Program-made: the position numbers and the translations under genes
Notes under the pieces: generated by a model
The model's database searches: none
Seen by the model: only the letters and a program-made list of their open reading frames with translations
What the model was told of the DNA's origin: nothing
Part shown: positions 23,500-33,313 of the stretch, piece by piece
Layout: every line of letters starts with the position of its first letter
Numbering within the stretch: the first letter of the stretch is position 1
Assembly: GCF_024139115.2 (NCBI RefSeq)
Contig: NC_085140.1
Coordinates: 459,885,506-459,949,505 of the forward strand
Reading direction: 5' to 3'
Length of the DNA stretch: 64,000 nucleotides
Origin: Armigeres subalbatus
Taxonomy: Eukaryota > Arthropoda > Insecta > Diptera > Culicidae

Positions 23500-25080
23500 T
23501 CGATTAGAAATTTGGTAAGTTCCATTGACCTAAAGCGACATACGGCCGAACTGGCAACCTGGGCTGAAAAAGCTGTTCTGCCTTCTCAGGTTGTCCGGCC
23601 GAAATGATCGTTGGCCAAAAATGCCGTTTTGCAGAAATAGTTTCCTGACAGAATGAGCCATTTGGCCGAAAAAGTGATTTGGTCCAATGGGTAATACAGC
23701 CAAATTTCAATGACTGATCCTCGTACTGAAAGGGTAATATGGTCAGAAATGGCCATTTGTTTTGCGAAATGGTCTTTTTGTCTATTGACCATTGAACAAA
23801 AAATTCGCGGCCTCTATTTTAAGTCGATACTGGCTTTTTAGCCAAAAGACATCTAACCAGGTACCATTTAGCAAAACTAAACGTTTCACGGGAAGTGTTA
23901 TCAGGACAAAACTGGTTTGACCAAAATGTAGTTTGGCCGAAATCAATGGCTGTGGCAATGGCAAAAGGAAAATTTGGGCAGACTTGTAAAAAGTTGTTTA
24001 CCCTAACTATTTGGCTAAATTTGCCGTGTTGACGCACATAAGAGCGATTGCTGGTTTTGATCACTGTCGGGTTTCGGTGGGCTTAGGCAATGAATTCAAT
24101 CACTTTGTCTTCACAACATACACGGTTTATTGAGGATGGATGAACGAAATTCTGACTTGAGGACTGTAAACGATTGTTATTATACATCGATTCCTTTACT
24201 CAACTTGGTATATAGTTTAATCAAACTCGATAATTATAAACTGCAGAATTTAATCTGCGCGCGGATTATATCACACAAACTGTATGTCGCTTGAACAACG
24301 ATTCGCAAGGACTATCACTTATTCTAGCGTCTGTGGAGATTTATAGACGGACCTAATGACAAAGATTTCCGTATAAAAATAACTTCAATAATTTGTAACA
24401 ATTGATAATAAAGCTATATAATATTTTAGCGCGCAAAGTACACATACGCATATCTCATTGCTAAGTTATGTCGATGACGATTGTCATAGCCAAGGCTTAG
24501 TTGGCTGCTGCTAAATTTTCTACAGTTCATCCTCTCTAATACGATATTCAATTCACGCGTGAACATGCCGTTTGGATGAAAAAGTCGTTTGACCGAATAT
24601 AGATCATTTGACTAAAAAGGCCGTTTGGTAAAAAATGTACTTTCTGCAACCTTCTTTGAAAAGTGTTGTTCGGCTGAATTGATCATTTTGCCAAAAAGAT
24701 GTTTATCCGAATATCAATTCGGCTTAATGGGATTTAATAAGATGGCTTTTGGCTTAAAAGCCAGTATCAACTTAAAAAGTAGAGAGGTTACGAAATTTCG
24801 TTCAAGGGTCGTTTGACAATTTGCTTTTTCATCGTAAATGTTGTTAGGCCAAATGGATGGATATTTTGGATTAAATTACCCGTTCAGTTATTGACATTTG
24901 GCCCTATAACCTGTTGGCCTAAACTATATTTTTGGACAAATATTCCATTCTGCCAAACGACCATTTCAGCCAAACAGCATTTTTGGGCTGATGACCTATT
25001 CGGCCAAACGACCTGTTAGGGCAAACGACTATTTGGGCCAAATTACCAGTTCGGCCGTGTGTCGCTTGCGGCCAATAGGA
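23500..25080. repeat. Large imperfect inverted repeat with GGCCGAA-type minisatellite arms
   Basis: The left arm (about 23500-24010) carries units such as TTTGGCCGAAAAAGTGATTTGG. In the right arm (about 24565-25080) the unit orientation flips to GGCCAAACGACC between 24800 and 24880. The arms pair in detail: the reverse complement of 23795-23850 aligns with 24735-24830 (CTTTTGGCTWAAAAGCCAGT, then ATCRACTTAAAA). The centre of symmetry falls near 24.3 kb, inside the LTR-like block 24065-24524. It has no coding capacity. Confidence 0.7.
24065..24524 (-). mobile_element. LTR-like block (possible solo LTR)
   Basis: On the minus strand the block begins TGTAGAAAATTTAGCAGC and ends ACCGAAACCCGACA. 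It therefore has TG..CA borders, 460 bp, with TATA-like sequence and an AATAAA about 70 bp before the 3' end, the usual layout of a Ty3/Ty1-type LTR. I see no second LTR, primer-binding site or polyprotein, and no matching 4-6-bp target duplication. It could instead be the unique core of the surrounding fold-back. Confidence 0.42.
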
Positions 25081-25105
25081 TTTTCCAACAATTTCTTATG
25101 GACAA

Positions 25106-25370
25106 TACATTAGTCGTTCGATAACTGCAACATGTTTTCATTTCAGCTAGCCAATGTCGTTCGATAACTGCGACGCATTCAAGACGGCAAACAATTGTCA
25201 GACGGCGTCAGAATAGAAGTGTACCTGATTGTTCAGCGCTATGCAGCTATCATCGACATTGATATCGTTTGAAGCTCAGCTGTCCGATAACTGCAAAACT
25301 GATGTAACTATCGAAATGCTGTTAAAAGCATTGCAGTTAAATTACTTTCAGTTATCGAACGTCTAATGTA
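25106..25370. mobile_element. MITE with TACATTAGNCGTTCGATAAC termini
   Basis: The left end (TACATTAGTCGTTCGATAAC) and the right end (GTTATCGAACGTCTAATGTA) are near-perfect inverted repeats of about 22 bp. The sub-motif GTTCGATAACTGC recurs internally at about 25155 and 25284. The ends begin and finish with TA, compatible with a TA target. The 265-bp body is non-coding. Confidence 0.75.
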
Positions 25371-25379
25371 CAAAGAATT

Positions 25380-25985
25380 TCCCGTAGAAACCCAGTAATT
25401 TTAGAACAATTTTTCGTGGAGACATTCTAAAGAAGTTTCCGTTAAACTTACGGACAATTTCTCGTGAACATTCCAGAGATTTTTTCTTGAAAGTCTCCCG
25501 CGGAAATTCTTAAGAATTTACTGTTCTATTATTGGCAATGCCAAGCTAGCTGTCTTTATTATTCTAGACTGAGAAAGCCAACGGTTAAACATTCATTCTA
25601 CCAACCGCACTTTTCTTTCATAATTATCAAGAATTTTCAGAAAAAATTTCAGAATAATATTCCAACAGAAATTCAACAGCAACTTTTCGTAAATTTCTGA
25701 AGTTTTTCCTATAGAAGTTAAGAAATATTTGTTTTGTGAAAATTCTGAAGTTTCTCATGCAAATTGCAATGATTTTTTTTATGAAATTCCATTCATTTCT
25801 TTATTTTGGAATTACAAAGACCTTCTCTTTGGTAATTCCAAAGATTGCTTGGAAAATATTTTTCCAAATTATGGAAAAACTTTATGGATCTTTTCCGGAG
25901 AAGTTTATTAGATTTTTCATGCGAAATTTAAAGAGTTTTGCTTTTAATGTCTTGAAAATATCCCGAAAAAATGCAAAGCAAAATC
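25380..25985. repeat. Decayed GGAATTCC-type repeat
   Basis: Degenerate TTCCGTGGAAATTC and AAATTCTGAAG motifs recur across the stretch at about 12- or 24-bp spacing. The frames at 25729-26131 arise from it and from the GC-rich block that follows. Confidence 0.5.
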
Positions 25986-26140
25986 TTACAAAACGTAATG
26001 AAAAAAAATCGCCACGCCGATTCGCGCCGCCGCCGGCCAAAATTTTGACAAACGCCGCCGCCGACGAACATCGGACCGGCGCACACCTCTACGTCCAAGT
26101 CGGGTGGTTTAATCCCCGGAAAGGCAATTAACTTTGATTG
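25986..26140 (-). repeat. GC-rich dispersed-repeat fragment with the 50-bp block shared with 19.5 kb
   Basis: 26008-26080 is GC-rich with GCCGCCGCC runs and CGGACCGGCGCACACCTCTA. It leads into 26093-26140, the inverted counterpart of 19495-19544. Variants of the GCGCACACCTCTA phrase recur at 30703, 38671 and 53850, so this is a common dispersed sequence. Confidence 0.5.
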
Positions 26141-26699
26141 AAATGACGAAAGTGTCTGTGTCTGCTGAGTGTCGATGCAAGAGAAAATGTTCATACGAAG
26201 CAAGGATGTTATCGATCATTTAGTAATCTGCGTTCGATCACTTATTAGTTTGTTAAGAACTCATTCCAGATGCTAAATTTCAAAATGTTATTATTAAAAT
26301 CTTTATTAAAGAGGTTTTTAGCCCAAGGCTAGTTCACCTCCGAAAATTTCAAAATGTGTTGTATTTATCGGTTTACATTTTTTTATACACCACTTGGAAT
26401 GTAACAGAAGCTTACATAACATGTTTAAATATTTATTTCTGGTTTATTTGTTCAATCCGACAAACAGCAATGATTTTTTTCCAATAAATAAATCTGGCAA
26501 CGGTGAAGAGATGATTATTTTCTCGTGTATGCACACCTTTGTTGGCTGGCGTATACGATGTATTGTTCGCATTGAATGCAGTCGCATCGCGTAGATTTTG
26601 TACACACCATTTCACTTATTGCGCTAGTGAATTTGAGTCTTCCACATTTTATTGCATTCACACTACGGTCGTCAAATTTGTCTCTCACTTCGATTTTTG
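26141..26699. other. No gene recognised
   Basis: AT-rich non-coding sequence; the overlapping frames at 26394-26615 are unsupported. Confidence 0.35.
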
Positions 26700-26991
26700 G
26701 AAAGCGTGACGTGAAGTGAATTAATTGGTAGTCACGATTGAAGAAAAATGTGAAACTCAGTTAGTGAATATGTTTTAGAAGTGATAAAATCAAGGAAACA
26801 GTCAGAAAAGATCAAGTGCGTGTGTATGTGTTTGCTCCGAACGTTCGAAGTTAGTATGCGTTCGATAAAAATGCAAATGTCGGCCTAGGAAAAAAGCAGT
26901 TTTCAGCGTTTTTCCAGCAATTCCTCAGTAATTTTTATTTTGGATAAGTGAAAAATTAAAATGAAAATGTAATGAATATGCAATGATGGAG
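26700..26991 (+). promoter_or_regulatory. Candidate promoter and first exon
   Basis: TCAGTT at 26757-26762 matches the arthropod initiator. About 230 bp downstream, ATGATGGAG is followed directly by GTAAGT (GT at 26992-26993), a consensus 5' splice site, in a stretch without obvious repeats. This fits a 5'-UTR exon with at most three coding residues. Upstream ATGs (for example at 26961) run quickly into stops. No downstream exon can be seen, because repeats follow at once. All of this is signal-based inference. Confidence 0.28.
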
Positions 26992-27225
26992 GTAAGTCGG
27001 CAAAAAGCCACAAAATATTGAATTTAGTTTAAAACTTTATTAGTATTAGTGCGGATTCGAATAAATTCATCGTCATTATCGGATTGATTTCGGTTATAGA
27101 GCCTTAATGACCAACTACTAAATGATCCAACGCAGATTACTAAATGATCGATAACATCCGAAATATTATTATGGAATTTTGAACTCTCCAGCCAATTAGC
27201 GAATCCCCAACTAAATAACGATGCT

Positions 27226-28475
27226 GGGTCATTAGGCCGAAGGCCGTTAGGCCGAAGGTCATTAGGCCGAAGGCCATTAGGTCGAACGGTCAATAGGCCG
27301 AATGAGAACTGGAGAGTGAGAAATGAGTAGTACGCAATGAGGAAGAAGTAGAAAGGGAGAAGAAAAAGAAAAGGAGGAAGAAGGAAGAAGCAAGGAGGAA
27401 CAACGAAGGAGGAAGAAGGAAGAAGGAAAAAGGAAGAATGCAGAAGGAAGAAGGAAGAAAAAAGGATGAAGAAGGAAGAAGGAAGAAGCAAGAATGAAGA
27501 AGGAAGAAAGAAGAGAGAAGAAAGAAGACAGAAGAGAAAGACGGAACAAGGAAGAAGGAAGAAAGAAGAAGGAAGAAGGAAGAAGAAAGAAGGAAGAAGG
27601 AAGAATAAAGAAGGAAGAATAAAGAAGGAAGAAGAAAAAAGGAAGAAGAAGGAAGATGGAAGAAGGAAGAAGGAATAAGGAAGGAGGAAGAATGAAGAAA
27701 GAAGAAGGAAGAAGGAAGACGGAAGAAGAAAGAACAAAGAAGGAAGAAAAAAGAAGGAAGAAGGATGAGGGAAGGAGGAAAAAGGAAGAATGAAGAAGAA
27801 AGAAGGAAGAAGGCAGAAGGAAGAAGAAAGAAGGAAGAAGGAAGGAGGAAGAAGGAAGGAAGAGAAGAAGGAAGAAAGAAGATGAAAAAAAAAACAGAAG
27901 GAAGAAGAAAAATGTAAGAATGAAGAAGAGAAAAACTAAGAAGAAATAAGGAAAAAGAGGTAGAAGGAAGAAGGAATCAGGGAGAAAGAAGACCGAAGAA
28001 GGAGGAAGACAGATAGAAGAAGAAAGATGCAAGAAAGGAGAAGGAAGAAGGGGTAAGGTGAAGAAAGAACTTCTTTTTGCTAATTCGGCCTAATGGCCAT
28101 TCGGCCTAATGACAGTTCGGAGGAAGAAGGAAGGAAGCGAAGAAGGAAGAAAGAAGAAGGAAAAAAACAGAAGGAAGAAGAAAAAAGGAAGAATGAAGAA
28201 GAGAAAAGGAAGAAGAAAGAAGGAAAAAGAGGTAGAAGGAAGAAGGAATAAGGAAGAAAGAAGACCGAAGAAGGAGGAAGACAGATAGAAGAAGAAAGAT
28301 GCAAGAAAGGAGAAGGAAGAAGGGGTAAGGTGAAGAAAGAACTTCTTTTTGCTAATTCGGCCTAATGGCCATTCGGCCTAATGACAGTTCGGCCTAATGA
28401 CCATTCGGCCTAATGACCTACGGCCTAATGACCTACGGCCAAATGGCCTTCGCCCTAATGGCCTTACACCCTAAA
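27226..28475. repeat. GGAAGAA polypurine tract between inverted GGCCGAA arrays
   Basis: 27226-27305 carries GGCCGAAGGCCATTAGGC units. 27310-28075 and 28120-28345 are almost pure purine (GGAAGAA). 28080-28120 and 28350-28475 carry the reverse-complement unit (TTCGGCCTAATGGCC). A block of about 130 bp ending CTTCTTTTTGCTAATTCGGC is present twice (about 27990-28118 and 28265-28393), a tandem duplication of about 275 bp. The long frames (27024-27737, 27277-28032, 28080-28304) encode only Phe/Leu/Ser or Lys/Glu/Arg and are artefacts. Confidence 0.85.
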
Positions 28476-28779
28476 TAACACCCTATTAGCGAACGTTCAC
28501 TGTATTTGACTATTAATGTAATGACTGTAATCAAGGAGCTAGACTTTAAGGCTAGTTTACAGTTCGGAAAACGTGTCCCGGGATTTGGTCTCCCATGTAA
28601 TTTAAATGGGAGCGGGATTTGCGTTTCCCGTGACAGGAGCAGAAGTCTACACGAAAAAATATTTTCCTGAAGTGTAAACCCAATCGCGCGGGGAAATAAT
28701 TCCGTTTGAATTGATTCCGCACGGGAAATGTGTAATCTATGACGGAAATTTATTATGGGAAGAATTTAGTGAAGTGGAT

Positions 28780-29065
28780 AGTGAAAAGTGAGAAATGTGA
28801 GAAGTGTGAAATAAGCGAGAAATGAAAAAATGAGTAAGTAAGCAATGAGCAATGAGCAGTGAGAAGTTATGAAGAGTGAGAAAAGAAAAGTGAAAAGTGA
28901 CTAATGAAAAGTGAGAAGTGAAGAATGATTAGTGAAAAAATGAGGTGTGAGAAGTGAAATTAATAGTGAGAAGTGGGAATTGAGAATGAGAAATAAAAAG
29001 AGTAAAGTGAGAAATGAGTACTAAGAAGTGAGAAGTGAAAAGTGAGCAGTGATATTTGAGAAATA
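28780..29065. repeat. GTGAGAAGTGA purine-rich minisatellite
   Basis: Units close to GTGAGAARTGA of about 10-12 bp are repeated with variation. The strand is purine plus T, the complement in kind of the adjacent CTCATTCTCAC array, so the two halves can pair partially. Confidence 0.75.
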
Positions 29066-29795
29066 GTGCATAGTGAGACTCGCTCTAACTCATTCTCACC
29101 CACTCGCTCTAACTCATTCTCACTCACTCGCTCTAACTCATTCTCACTCACTCGCTCTAACTCATTCTCACTTACTCGCTCTTACTCATTCTCACCCACT
29201 CGCTCTAACTCATTCTCACTCACTCGCTCTAACTCATTCTCACTCACTCGCTCTAACTCATTCTCACTTACTCGCTTTAACTCATTCTCACCCACTCGCT
29301 CTAATTCATTCTCACTCACTCTCTCTAACTCATTCGCACTCACTCGCTCTAACTCATTCTTACTCAATTCCTCTAACTCATTCTCACTCACTTTCTCTCA
29401 CTCATTCACTCTCTCATTCACTCACTCAATCTCACTCATATACACACATTCTCACTCACTCGCTCAATCTCACTCACTCACTCACATTCACTATCTCTGG
29501 CTCACTCACTTATTCACTCTCACTCACTCTCTCTCATTCACGTACTTTCATACACTCATTCCCACGCACTCACTCAACCTCACACACTTATTCTCACTTA
29601 CTCACGAATTCTCACTCACTTACTTTCACTCAATCACTCGTCCACTCACTCACTCACTTTGACTTACTCACCCACTCTCACTTACTCATTTTCACTCTCT
29701 CGCTCACTCATTTCCTCTTTCTCTCCCACTCAATCGCTCTCCCTCACTCATTCTCTCCCTTTCTCTCGCTATATCTCCCTCTTCTCGTTATCTTT
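29066..29795. repeat. CTCGCTCTAACTCATTCTCA minisatellite, 24-bp unit
   Basis: From 29070 to about 29390 the 24-bp unit ACTCGCTCTAACTCATTCTC(AC) is repeated about 13 times with few changes. It then decays into CTCACTCACT-type sequence to 29795. A 24-bp unit keeps three frames open per strand, producing Ser/Leu/Thr/His or Glu/Asn-rich pseudo-peptides (29066-29662, 29073-29810, 29182-29391). No gene. Confidence 0.9.
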
Positions 29796-30031
29796 CCACC
29801 TCGTGTATAAAGAAATCCGAACCAAAACCCCGAAGTGTAAACTCAAGCACAGGCGAGGATACGCAGATTCTCAAATCCCGAAGCAAAATCCTGAAATGTA
29901 AACCCAATCACGGAAAATGTTTTGACAGTGGAGACTTATCGGCGAAAAATTTTCCCTGACAAAACCCGGAGCAAAATCCCGTAACAAATCCCGCGGACAC
30001 GTTTTCCGAACTGTAAACCAGCCTTTACTAA

Positions 30032-30130
30032 GGTGGCGCAGATCAGCAATGCGTGCCACTAGTTCTCTCTTTTACTCTCCCGCTGAGAGAAAGAGACACC
30101 TAGTGACACGCTGCACTGATCTGCGCCACC
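30032..30130. mobile_element. Nested 99-bp fold-back MITE with TAA target duplication
   Basis: The ends GGTGGCGCAGATCAGCAATG and the reverse complement of CAGTGCAGCGTGTC...CTGATCTGCGCCACC pair over about 35 bp around a short centre. TAA flanks both sides (30029-30031 and 30131-30133), as expected for PIF/Harbinger-type MITEs (TWA). Removing it joins the outer element's right terminus to TAAAGTCTAG, so this insertion is younger than the outer element. Confidence 0.8.
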
Positions 30131-30140
30131 TAAAGTCTAG

Positions 30141-31050
30141 TTCATTGGACTATAATGACTATTAATTTGTATATGCGATATATAAATCTATCTACGTGAT
30201 TTTTCAGGGTTATTTATTATATTACTAGCCATATGTACCCGGTCTCGCTCGGAATTGCCAGTTTTATTACTCTGTTGCTATTATAACCGAAAAAAGACAA
30301 AAGAGCTATTGTGTTCAATGGTGGTTGATACTTCATCATTCAATGAGAAGGGCAAACGATATGTTGAAGAACATTATTAAAAGAAGGCAGATTTTACTGT
30401 TGAATACAATTATTTCACAATTTTCTTTTCTATATTTCCTGGGAAAAGTTGTTTTCCCAAGTATTATTTTCGAGGAAATTTTATTGTTATTTATGAAGAA
30501 ATATATGTAATTTTCTGGAAGATGTTATTTCTGGGGAAATGCTGAGAGAGCAAGCATGACTCTAAGAGGATGCACTTTTTGTGTAGTCCGCTGTGTTCGT
30601 CAAAATTGGAAAATTTCCGCGAAAATTCTGTGACTTTCGAATCAATAAGTTTTCTTTTTCAAGTGTATTTACTCCTTTTATTAATTCATCTGTTCTAAGC
30701 TAGACCTGTGCGCCACCGCGCCACGCCGCTGTTAAATGATCATTTTTACTGGTTAGTTCCTAAAGGAAATACATACTTTCAGTTAAGTTCATATTACATT
30801 TATCTACTTCCAAGTATGCAGACATTATTGAACTTCTACTCATGCCTGTAACTAGCATTGAGCTGATTTTGATATACAAGTATGTTTGGCATACATAAAA
30901 TATTTACATTAAAGGTGCGTCTCATTTCCCAAATAAAAAGTGGCAGTAGTATAATTTCGAAATAACGCTGCTCACACAATAAAGATTACTTATATCCGTC
31001 TTATGTATTGATGTATTGAGGTATTCAAAAATGCTTTGGAGATCATCACT
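30141..31050. other. No gene; scattered repeat fragments
   Basis: AT-rich. A head-like fragment ACTAGCCATATGTACCCGG lies at 30223, and the AGACCTGTGCGCC phrase shared with 38.67 kb is at 30703. No coding signal. Confidence 0.35.
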
Positions 31051-31126
31051 TATCTTCAATAGAACTCGAAACCATGACCCTCAGTACGCTAGACTGGTGC
31101 TTTTAACCAACTAAGCTACGAAGATC
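31051..31126 (-). tRNA. tRNA-like sequence, probably a pseudo-tRNA or SINE head
   Basis: The minus strand gives a tRNA-length (76 nt) fold. The acceptor (GATCTTC with GAAGAT), an A-box region TAGCTTAGTTGG, an anticodon arm CAGT-CTAGCGT-ACTG (anticodon AGC by position) and a B-box-like GGTTTCGAGTTC are all present. The T stem has mismatches, and the B box deviates from GGTTCRANNCC. I favour a tRNA-derived dispersed repeat or pseudogene over a functional tRNA-Ala. Confidence 0.38.
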
Positions 31127-31439
31127 TCCGTCGGCTTTCGCAAATTAACGGCTATTGAACGAGCCCGAGATTCTCAAATCGGATGTCGAAGCACTCACAA
31201 TCAGTTTTGGGAAAAGGACAGTAAAACACTGTTATACTCTGAATATTTACATTCAATCCAGTGAATCAAACATTTCATGCATCAAATAAACTGAAACAGT
31301 TTGTCAAAAAAAATTGCCGGCATTTTTACATTTTTTTTTTTTACAAAATAGGCAATTAACTTTAATTGAACCCCTATCCTTTAAGTTTAATTTGATTTTA
31401 AATCAGGGAACGAGACGCAGCTCAAGACATCAATTGTTT

Positions 31440-32135
31440 TTCAGGCCTTCCTGAAGAAATGCTTCTAGAAAACTTCTATTAGAATTTCTTGAGTGATTCG
31501 GTTTTTAAGTTACACATAAACACATTTTTAAAATACTTAAACTTCTTGAATTTCTCTTGAAATTTCTTCAGAAGTTATTTTAATAATTTCGTTGAGCAAT
31601 CGGGGAATCCACAGGAATTTATCAAGAAAGTTCATCAGGAATTCCTTTTCGAAATTCCCCCTCCTCCAGATTTTTTTTTTCAAAAACTCTCCCATGAATT
31701 TATTATATACTTTTAACCAGAAATAGCTCCACGAATTTCTTGAGGAGCTTCTTAAGGAAATCCTCCAGGACTTTTTTCACGAAATCTTTTAACAGCTCCT
31801 TAGAATAATTCCACAATTTATCATGGATTCTGCCAGCAATTTACAGGAGTAGTTCATTGAGGGATTTTTTGGAGTATACCTGGGGAAATTAAAAAAAAAT
31901 TCAAAGCAATTTTCCGAGAAATTTCTTTGTGAATCTATAAAATGACTTATAGAAGAGTTCTTGAAGTAAAACTCGGAAACTTCTGGTGAAACTCAAGGAG
32001 GAGAGACAGGATAATTTTAAGAAGAATTTTCAGAAATTTGGGTGCAGTACCAGAGAAATAATTGGGGGACTGTCGGAAGGAATTTCTGTAAAAGTTTTTG
32101 TGGGAATTGCTGCGAATATTTAAACTATACACACT
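31440..32135. repeat. Decayed GGAATTCC-type repeat
   Basis: TTCCTGAAGAAAT, GGAATTTCTT and AATTCCTT motifs recur at about 12-bp spacing through the stretch. It is much more diverged than at 38.3 kb. No genes. Confidence 0.55.
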
Positions 32136-32473
32136 TAAACAGAGACTCAAAATTCAATAATTAATTTTAATGAAAAGACCTGTGATCTGGAAAATTACGG
32201 ATGTTTCGGTGATTTTTTGCAAGCTAATTGGAAGCTGTAAATAAAATGACAGAATTTGGTGATTTTTTTTATAAATTTACGGAAAACTGTGAAAATTTTT
32301 ATAAATTTGGTAAAAGCGGTGGATGAAATCTTATTTAATCATATTTTTGCCTTTCTCGTATACTAAGTATACGGTAAAGGCTATATGATCGCTCCAAAAA
32401 CAAACTTTTTATAGAAGGCCCGGAGACCCATAGTGTTATATACCAATCGACTCAGTTCGACGAATTGAGGTGA

Positions 32474-32586
<113 letters not shown>

Positions 32587-32602
32587 AAAACAACTAAAAA
32601 AA

Positions 32603-33313
32603 TGTCACTCATTTTTCGGGCACTTATCCTCAACTGATTTCCTCGCAACTAGTTGCATTCGACGCAGAATCCTGTCCCATTGTTTCCTATTTGAAATTGG
32701 CCAGATCGGACTATGGGATCAGAAGTTATGGTCAAAATACAAATTCATACGAAAAAATCGCGTAAAAAATGTCACTCATTTTCCGGGCACTTATCCTCAA
32801 CCGATTTGCTCGCAATAAGTTGCATTCGACGCAGAATCCTGTCCCATTGTTTCCTATTTGAAATTGGCCAGATCGGACTATGGGATCGAGAGTTATGGCC
32901 AAAATACAAATTCATACGAAAAAATCGCGTAAAAAATGTCACTCATTTTTCGGGCATTTATCCTCAACCGATTTGCTCCCAACAAGTTGCATTCGACGCA
33001 GAATCCTGTCTCATTATTTCCTATTTGAAATTGGCCAGATCGAACTATGGGATCGAGAGTTATGGCCAAAATACAAATTCATACGAAAAAATTGCGTAAA
33101 AAATGTCACTCAATTTTCGGGCACGTATCCTCAATCGATTTGGTCGCAACAAGTTGCATTCGACGCAGAATCCTGTGACATTGTTTCTTATTTGAAATTG
33201 GCCGAATCGGACTATGGGATCAGAAGTTATGGCCAAAATACAAATTCATATGAACAAATCGCGTGAAAAATGTCACTCATTTTTCGGGCACCTATCCTCA
33301 ACTGATTTCCTCG
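32603..33313. repeat. 167-bp satellite, block A (4.3 units)
   Basis: TGTCACT starts at 32603, 32770, 32938, 33104 and 33271, giving periods of 167, 168, 166 and 167 bp. Landmarks in each unit are TTTTCGGGCACTTATCCTCA, GTTGCATTCGACGCAGAATC, CTATTTGAAATTGGCCAGAT and AGTTATGGCCAAAATACAAA. Units are about 95 percent alike, so this is a recently homogenised or recently expanded array. The frames at 32483-33266 are artefacts of its period. Confidence 0.95.

Larger units (their letters stand above)
28539..30140. mobile_element. Composite element with long inverted termini and minisatellite core
   Basis: The left end reads CTAGACTTTAAGGCTAGTTT, then ACAGTTCGGAAAACGTGTCC. The right end is the imperfect reverse complement, GGACACGTTTTCCGAACTGT, then AAACCAGCCTT, continuing after the nested MITE as TAAAGTCTAG. 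Terminal pairing is about 45 bp. The interior contains further AAATCCCG and GTAAACCCAATC phrases in inverted order, and two purine/pyrimidine minisatellites. No coding capacity; the superfamily is unclear. Confidence 0.75.

Noticed and set aside
27024..28304. Long minus-strand frames of Phe/Leu/Ser (up to 251 codons)
   Set aside because: They translate the GGAAGAA purine tract; low-complexity composition follows from the DNA repeat and no start, splice or domain signal supports a gene.
29070..29390. Regular 24-bp repeats considered as a CRISPR-like array
   Set aside because: Units are contiguous with no unique spacers, and the context is a eukaryotic genome.
29066..29810. Two overlapping plus-strand frames of 198 and 245 codons rich in Ser/Leu/Thr/His
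   Set aside because: The 24-bp minisatellite unit is a multiple of three, which keeps several frames open at once.
31051..31126. Functional tRNA-Ala gene
   Set aside because: Length and boxes are right but the T stem is mismatched and the B box deviates, so it is kept only as a tRNA-like sequence.
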